From assembly GCA_903960725.1 (NCBI GenBank), contig CAJCBY010000120.1, forward strand, positions 1 through 9,144: a DNA stretch of 9,144 nt. The letters run 5' to 3'. Positions 5,853-9,144 of the stretch are shown here, piece by piece (the first letter of the stretch is position 1; every line of letters begins with the position of its first letter). A program made the position numbers and the translations under genes. The stretch is from an uncultured Cytophagaceae bacterium. Its GTDB lineage: Bacteria > Bacteroidota > Bacteroidia > Cytophagales > Spirosomataceae. The notes under the pieces are model-generated. The model worked only from the letters and a program-made list of their open reading frames with translations, did not search any database and had not been told where the DNA came from.

Positions 5853-8800
5853 TTAGAATGTGAAGTTTAAGTTAACTCCGTAGCTTCTTACAGAAGGTGT
5901 TTGAGAACCTGAAACTCCATCCGTAATGTATTGAGATAAGTCAATATCTTTCTTCTCTGCGAAGTACAATAAGTTGCGACCTACGAATGAAACGTTCGCG
6001 CCAGAAACTGCCTTACCGAACCATGTAGTAGGAAGTTTGACACCTAATACCACTTCTCTCAACATCCCAAATGAACGGCTCATTAAGTTTCCTTCATTTG
6101 TATTGTAGTAACGACCCACATAATCTTGCACATACGTTTTCACCGTATTAGGAGCGAATTGTAATTCAGAGAAGTTAGTCACCTTACCATTTACATCATA
6201 CTTAATTGCAACCCCGTTGCTAACCACAACACCTTCTCCCACGAAAGCTTTCACACCTAATGCGTCTTGTGGACGAGCTGCTGCAAATTTACCTTGCGTA
6301 GTTTCGATGTGACGACCACCACGGAATGTTTGTTGTTGCGTGTAGTTAATGATTTTGCCACCGATACGTCCATCAAATAAAACGCTTAAGCTTACCGTCT
6401 TGTATGTAAACTTGTTATTAAAACCGAAAACAAAATCCGAATTTGCATTACCTAAGTACTGTGATTGTGTTCCCGTTAAACGCTCTGGAATACCGGCTGA
6501 GGTATTAATAATTTGTCCTTGAGGAGTACGAACGAATGCTGAACCATAAATTTTATCTGTACGATCACCTACTTTCAAGAAAGTATTCAAGTTCGTAATG
6601 CCTGGATAAATTTCCGTTAAACGCTCCTCAAAAGTGGAGTAATTAGCTAGAACATCCCAGCTGAAATCAGCCGTTTGAATAGGTGATCCTGTTACGGAAA
6701 TTTCATATCCTTTTTTCTGTGTCTTGATACCATTCACTAAAGCAGAGGTATACCCTGAAGTAGAGGAGATAGGCAATGAGAAGATAGATGGACCGTCATT
6801 TGAAATGAAGTAGGCCACATCGATACCGATACGATTTTTCACTAAACGTAAGTCCATACCGAATTCCGTCTGAGAAGTCTCTGAAGGATTCAAGTTCGGA
6901 TTACTTAACTGGTTACCATAGGTCGCTCCTGTTTGGTTATTGTAGAAGAACCCTGTAGTATAAACTGTATTGTTTTGGTAAGATGGGCCATCGTAAGGGG
7001 AGTTGTAATTCTCTCCAGAATACGTTCCTACACGGTTATCGATAGTAGAGGAAGTTAAACCATCTTTTACGTTAGCATACGATGCACGGAATTTCAAGAA
7101 TGAAATCGTCTCTGGTAAATTCACATAATCAGATACTACTGAAACTGCTCCCACTGAAGGGTAGAAGAATGTATTCTTTCCTGCTGGCAAAGTGGATAAT
7201 TTATCCATACGACCCGTAGCGAATACAGTCAAATACTTCTTGTATGAAAAGTCTGCTGAATAATACGCTGAAAGCACTTGCATGTCAGAACCAAAATTAC
7301 CTACTTGAACTGGAAGAGCAGAGTTCGAGAAGTTATATAAACCGGGAACGTTCAAGTAGTTAGTAGACGCGAAGATCGACTTGTATTGGAAAAGACGTTG
7401 GGATGCCCCCGCGTTAATTTTCGTGTTGAAACCCGGTAATAAATCTTTGTCGAACGTTAACAATAATTCCGTGTTGTTCTCAAATAAAGAACGGCGATCC
7501 TCGCGGTAATCACCACGACGCTCATCACGACTGTACGTACCTGCAGAATAAGGGAATTTCTCTGTTCTCACCATATCCCAAGTCGTTACTTGCGTACGTG
7601 CTAATAAGTTCAAGTTCTCATTAAACGTATAACGTAAAGACGCTTGACCTACGATATCTGTCTTGTAGTGTGAACGTAACCACTCGTATGACATGAAATA
7701 AGGGTTGTTATAACGTTGGTATTCCGCATAGATTTGCTGAACTCCTTCTTTTCCTTTTTGCCAGTAGTTACGCATATCATCCATGCTCCAATCTGCACCT
7801 GCCCAATAAACAATGTTATAAATGATCGAGTTAGGACCGTAGTTTACGTCTGGAATATTAGGCGTGTATTGACGATTGTATTGTAAGTTGGACTCAAACT
7901 TTAATTTGTTAGAGAACTTATAATCAGCTGTAATATTAAAGTTTGTCATATTCAATTGGGTATTAGGAACAATACCTTTTTGATAGATATGAGACGTTGA
8001 GAAACGTAAGTTATATTTCTCACCCGTTGCTGCAACTGAAATATTATTTGTAGACAAGATACCTGTCTCTAAGAAACGCGTTAAGTTATCTTTTCCGCGA
8101 GCAACCCAAGGTGTTTTTGAACGAATACCTGTAATAGGGTCTACCGGTGAATCATACTGAGAAATTAATTGTCCGTTAAAACGAGGACCCCAACCACCAT
8201 CGTAGTCGCCATCATTTAGACCACCACCTTTACCATCACCGAATGAATACGAACCGTGATCACCAGGGCCATACTCATCTTGTACTTTTGGAATTGCATA
8301 GAAACCTGATTGCAATTGAGTAGAGGAATTAACTTCTACTGAAAAACCACGCTTATCAGCTGAACCGCGTTTTGTCGTGATTAAAATCGCTCCGTTTTTA
8401 CCGCGGAAACCATATAAAGCTGAGGCTGACGCTCCTTTTAGAACAGAATAAGTTTCGATATCATCACCTGAGATATTCCATGTATCCGAGTTAATAGGCA
8501 CACCATCTACTACATACAATATAGTTGAGCTACCACGTAATGAGATGTTCGGTTTTCTTAGCAACTCAGGTTGAGCACCGATGGTTAAACCGGCTACACG
8601 ACCTGCTAATGCATTAATTGCATTCGGCTCACGAGCCTTAATTGTGCTAGAACCGTCTACAGACTGAATAGCTACACCAATTCTACGAATGTCTTTCTTG
8701 ATACCTAAGGCCGTTACAACTACTTCTTGTAATTGTTTTTCGTCTTGAGATAATACGACATTTAATTCCGAAACGTTTCCTACGGCTACCTCTTTAGAAG

Positions 8801-9074
8801 TGTAACCAATCATGGAAAATTGTAATACTTCATTTCCTGATACCGAGATCGAATAAGCACCTTGTGCATCCGTTAACGTACCTTTAGAACTACCCTTAAT
8901 ACGGATAGTAACACCTGGAACACCTGATTTCTCCTCTAAAGAAGTAACCGTTCCTTTCAAACTACGCGATTGACCGAATGAGGTCATACTTACCGTAGTA
9001 ATTAATGCAAAAATGAGCCAAATCAAGGATTTGGGGCTCATTTTTGCAAAAAACATTTGTACATTGTTTTTCAT
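5853..9074 (-). CDS. SusC-like TonB-dependent outer-membrane transporter
   Basis: From the ATG at 9074 the protein is 1073 residues. A signal peptide ends near TSFGQ (about residue 35). Then come a carboxypeptidase-regulatory-like domain (about 38-110), a TonB-box-like LQEVVVTALG (115-124), a plug with NISLRGSS, VVDGVP, KGASASALYG and NGAILITTKRG (about 176-237), and a long 22-strand-type barrel ending SYGVNLNFTF with the terminal Phe needed for outer-membrane insertion. It imports a ligand delivered by the SusD-like partner using TonB energy. The open frame extends to a TTG at 9104, but that TTG is part of the -7 box, so it cannot be the start. A further ATG at 9041, inside a hairpin, would still leave a usable signal peptide and is an alternative start. 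No degradative enzyme lies nearby in the window, so substrate is unknown. Confidence 0.95.
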   Translation of the reverse strand: MKNNVQMFFAKMSPKSLIWLIFALITTVSMTSFGQSRSLKGTVTSLEEKSGVPGVTIRIKGSSKGTLTDAQGAYSISVSGNEVLQFSMIGYTSKEVAVGNVSELNVVLSQDEKQLQEVVVTALGIKKDIRRIGVAIQSVDGSSTIKAREPNAINALAGRVAGLTIGAQPELLRKPNISLRGSSTILYVVDGVPINSDTWNISGDDIETYSVLKGASASALYGFRGKNGAILITTKRGSADKRGFSVEVNSSTQLQSGFYAIPKVQDEYGPGDHGSYSFGDGKGGGLNDGDYDGGWGPRFNGQLISQYDSPVDPITGIRSKTPWVARGKDNLTRFLETGILSTNNISVAATGEKYNLRFSTSHIYQKGIVPNTQLNMTNFNITADYKFSNKLKFESNLQYNRQYTPNIPDVNYGPNSIIYNIVYWAGADWSMDDMRNYWQKGKEGVQQIYAEYQRYNNPYFMSYEWLRSHYKTDIVGQASLRYTFNENLNLLARTQVTTWDMVRTEKFPYSAGTYSRDERRGDYREDRRSLFENNTELLLTFDKDLLPGFNTKINAGASQRLFQYKSIFASTNYLNVPGLYNFSNSALPVQVGNFGSDMQVLSAYYSADFSYKKYLTVFATGRMDKLSTLPAGKNTFFYPSVGAVSVVSDYVNLPETISFLKFRASYANVKDGLTSSTIDNRVGTYSGENYNSPYDGPSYQNNTVYTTGFFYNNQTGATYGNQLSNPNLNPSETSQTEFGMDLRLVKNRIGIDVAYFISNDGPSIFSLPISSTSGYTSALVNGIKTQKKGYEISVTGSPIQTADFSWDVLANYSTFEERLTEIYPGITNLNTFLKVGDRTDKIYGSAFVRTPQGQIINTSAGIPERLTGTQSQYLGNANSDFVFGFNNKFTYKTVSLSVLFDGRIGGKIINYTQQQTFRGGRHIETTQGKFAAARPQDALGVKAFVGEGVVVSNGVAIKYDVNGKVTNFSELQFAPNTVKTYVQDYVGRYYNTNEGNLMSRSFGMLREVVLGVKLPTTWFGKAVSGANVSFVGRNLLYFAEKKDIDLSQYITDGVSGSQTPSVRSYGVNLNFTF
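9007..9047 (-). repeat. Long inverted repeat (18-bp hairpin) within the signal-peptide codons of the susC-like gene
   Basis: On the coding strand GCAAAAATGAGCC pairs with GGCTCATTTTTGC over 13 bp. After a two-base CC bulge, AAATC pairs with GATTT over 5 bp around a CTT loop. All 18 pairs are Watson-Crick. In mRNA the hairpin begins 27 bases after the first base of the start codon at 9074 and encloses a second in-frame ATG (9041-9039). An A-run on the 5' side and a T-run on the 3' side make it look like the intrinsic terminators elsewhere in this window. The structure is seen directly; a regulatory role is inference. Confidence 0.75.
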
Positions 9075-9101
9075 ATGAGTTAGTTTAATTAATGTTCGAT
9101 G

Positions 9102-9109
9102 CAAAAGTA
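9102..9109 (-). promoter_or_regulatory. Bacteroidota -7 promoter element of the susCD operon
   Basis: Read on the minus strand, TACTTTTG fits TAnnTTTG exactly. Transcription would start near 9095, giving a leader of about 20 bases before the ATG at 9074, similar to the short leaders of the other genes here. I see no exact TTTG at the -33 distance, so an activator may be needed. Confidence 0.65.
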
Positions 9110-9116
9110 GACTACT
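9106..9116. promoter_or_regulatory. 11-base palindrome overlapping the susCD promoter (candidate operator)
   Basis: AGTAG and CTACT flank a central A, forming AGTAGACTACT, which overlaps the upstream half of the -7 box. A regulator bound here would block or contact RNA polymerase. The arms are only 5 bp, so chance cannot be excluded. Confidence 0.3.
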
Positions 9117-9144
9117 CGTTTAAAGAGGATGAATCAGAAAAAAC

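Overview
The window looks like a chromosomal segment from a member of the Bacteroidota, plausibly a Cytophagales-like lineage, although the exact taxon cannot be fixed from sequence alone. The main evidence is a SusC/SusD outer-membrane uptake pair. In addition, exact copies of the Bacteroidota -7 promoter element TAnnTTTG lie just upstream of four genes or operons, and canonical Shine-Dalgarno sequences are mostly absent. The DNA is moderately AT-rich, and I saw no insertion sequence, tRNA, rRNA, CRISPR array or phage gene.

Left part, plus strand (1-2294). The window opens inside the last ~65 codons of a pirin-family cupin gene. A short intergenic gap follows, holding an inverted repeat that overlaps a -7 box. 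Next come two genes one base apart: a calcineurin-like metallophosphoesterase of the 'UDP-2,3-diacylglucosamine diphosphatase-like' (COG2908) group and a GT28/MJ1255-type glycosyltransferase. A strong intrinsic terminator closes this unit. The pairing suggests envelope lipid or glycolipid metabolism, and lipid remodelling of the PlcP/glycosyltransferase kind is one testable reading.

Middle part, plus strand (2295-4216). A second, exported (Tat-type signal) metallophosphoesterase overlaps by 8 bp a small four-helix membrane protein. The latter resembles the Gdx/SugE branch of the SMR transporters but is longer and divergent. An AT-rich promoter region with repeated ATGTTA motifs then leads to a 130-residue Lys/Ala/Pro-rich protein resembling a bacterial histone H1-like nucleoid protein. 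A hairpin with T-runs on both strands terminates it and the convergent susD gene.

Right part, minus strand (4236-9144). This holds a SusC-like TonB-dependent transporter followed after 18 bp by its SusD-like lipoprotein (SusD-like_2 type), read right to left from a TAnnTTTG promoter near the right edge. No neighbouring hydrolase, sensor or sigma/anti-sigma gene is visible, so the substrate cannot be inferred. The most unusual signal in the window is an 18-bp inverted repeat with a 3-nt loop, buried in the signal-peptide codons at the very start of susC. It contains an alternative ATG and resembles the two intrinsic terminators in this window, so it could be a translational or transcriptional switch for the whole susCD operon.
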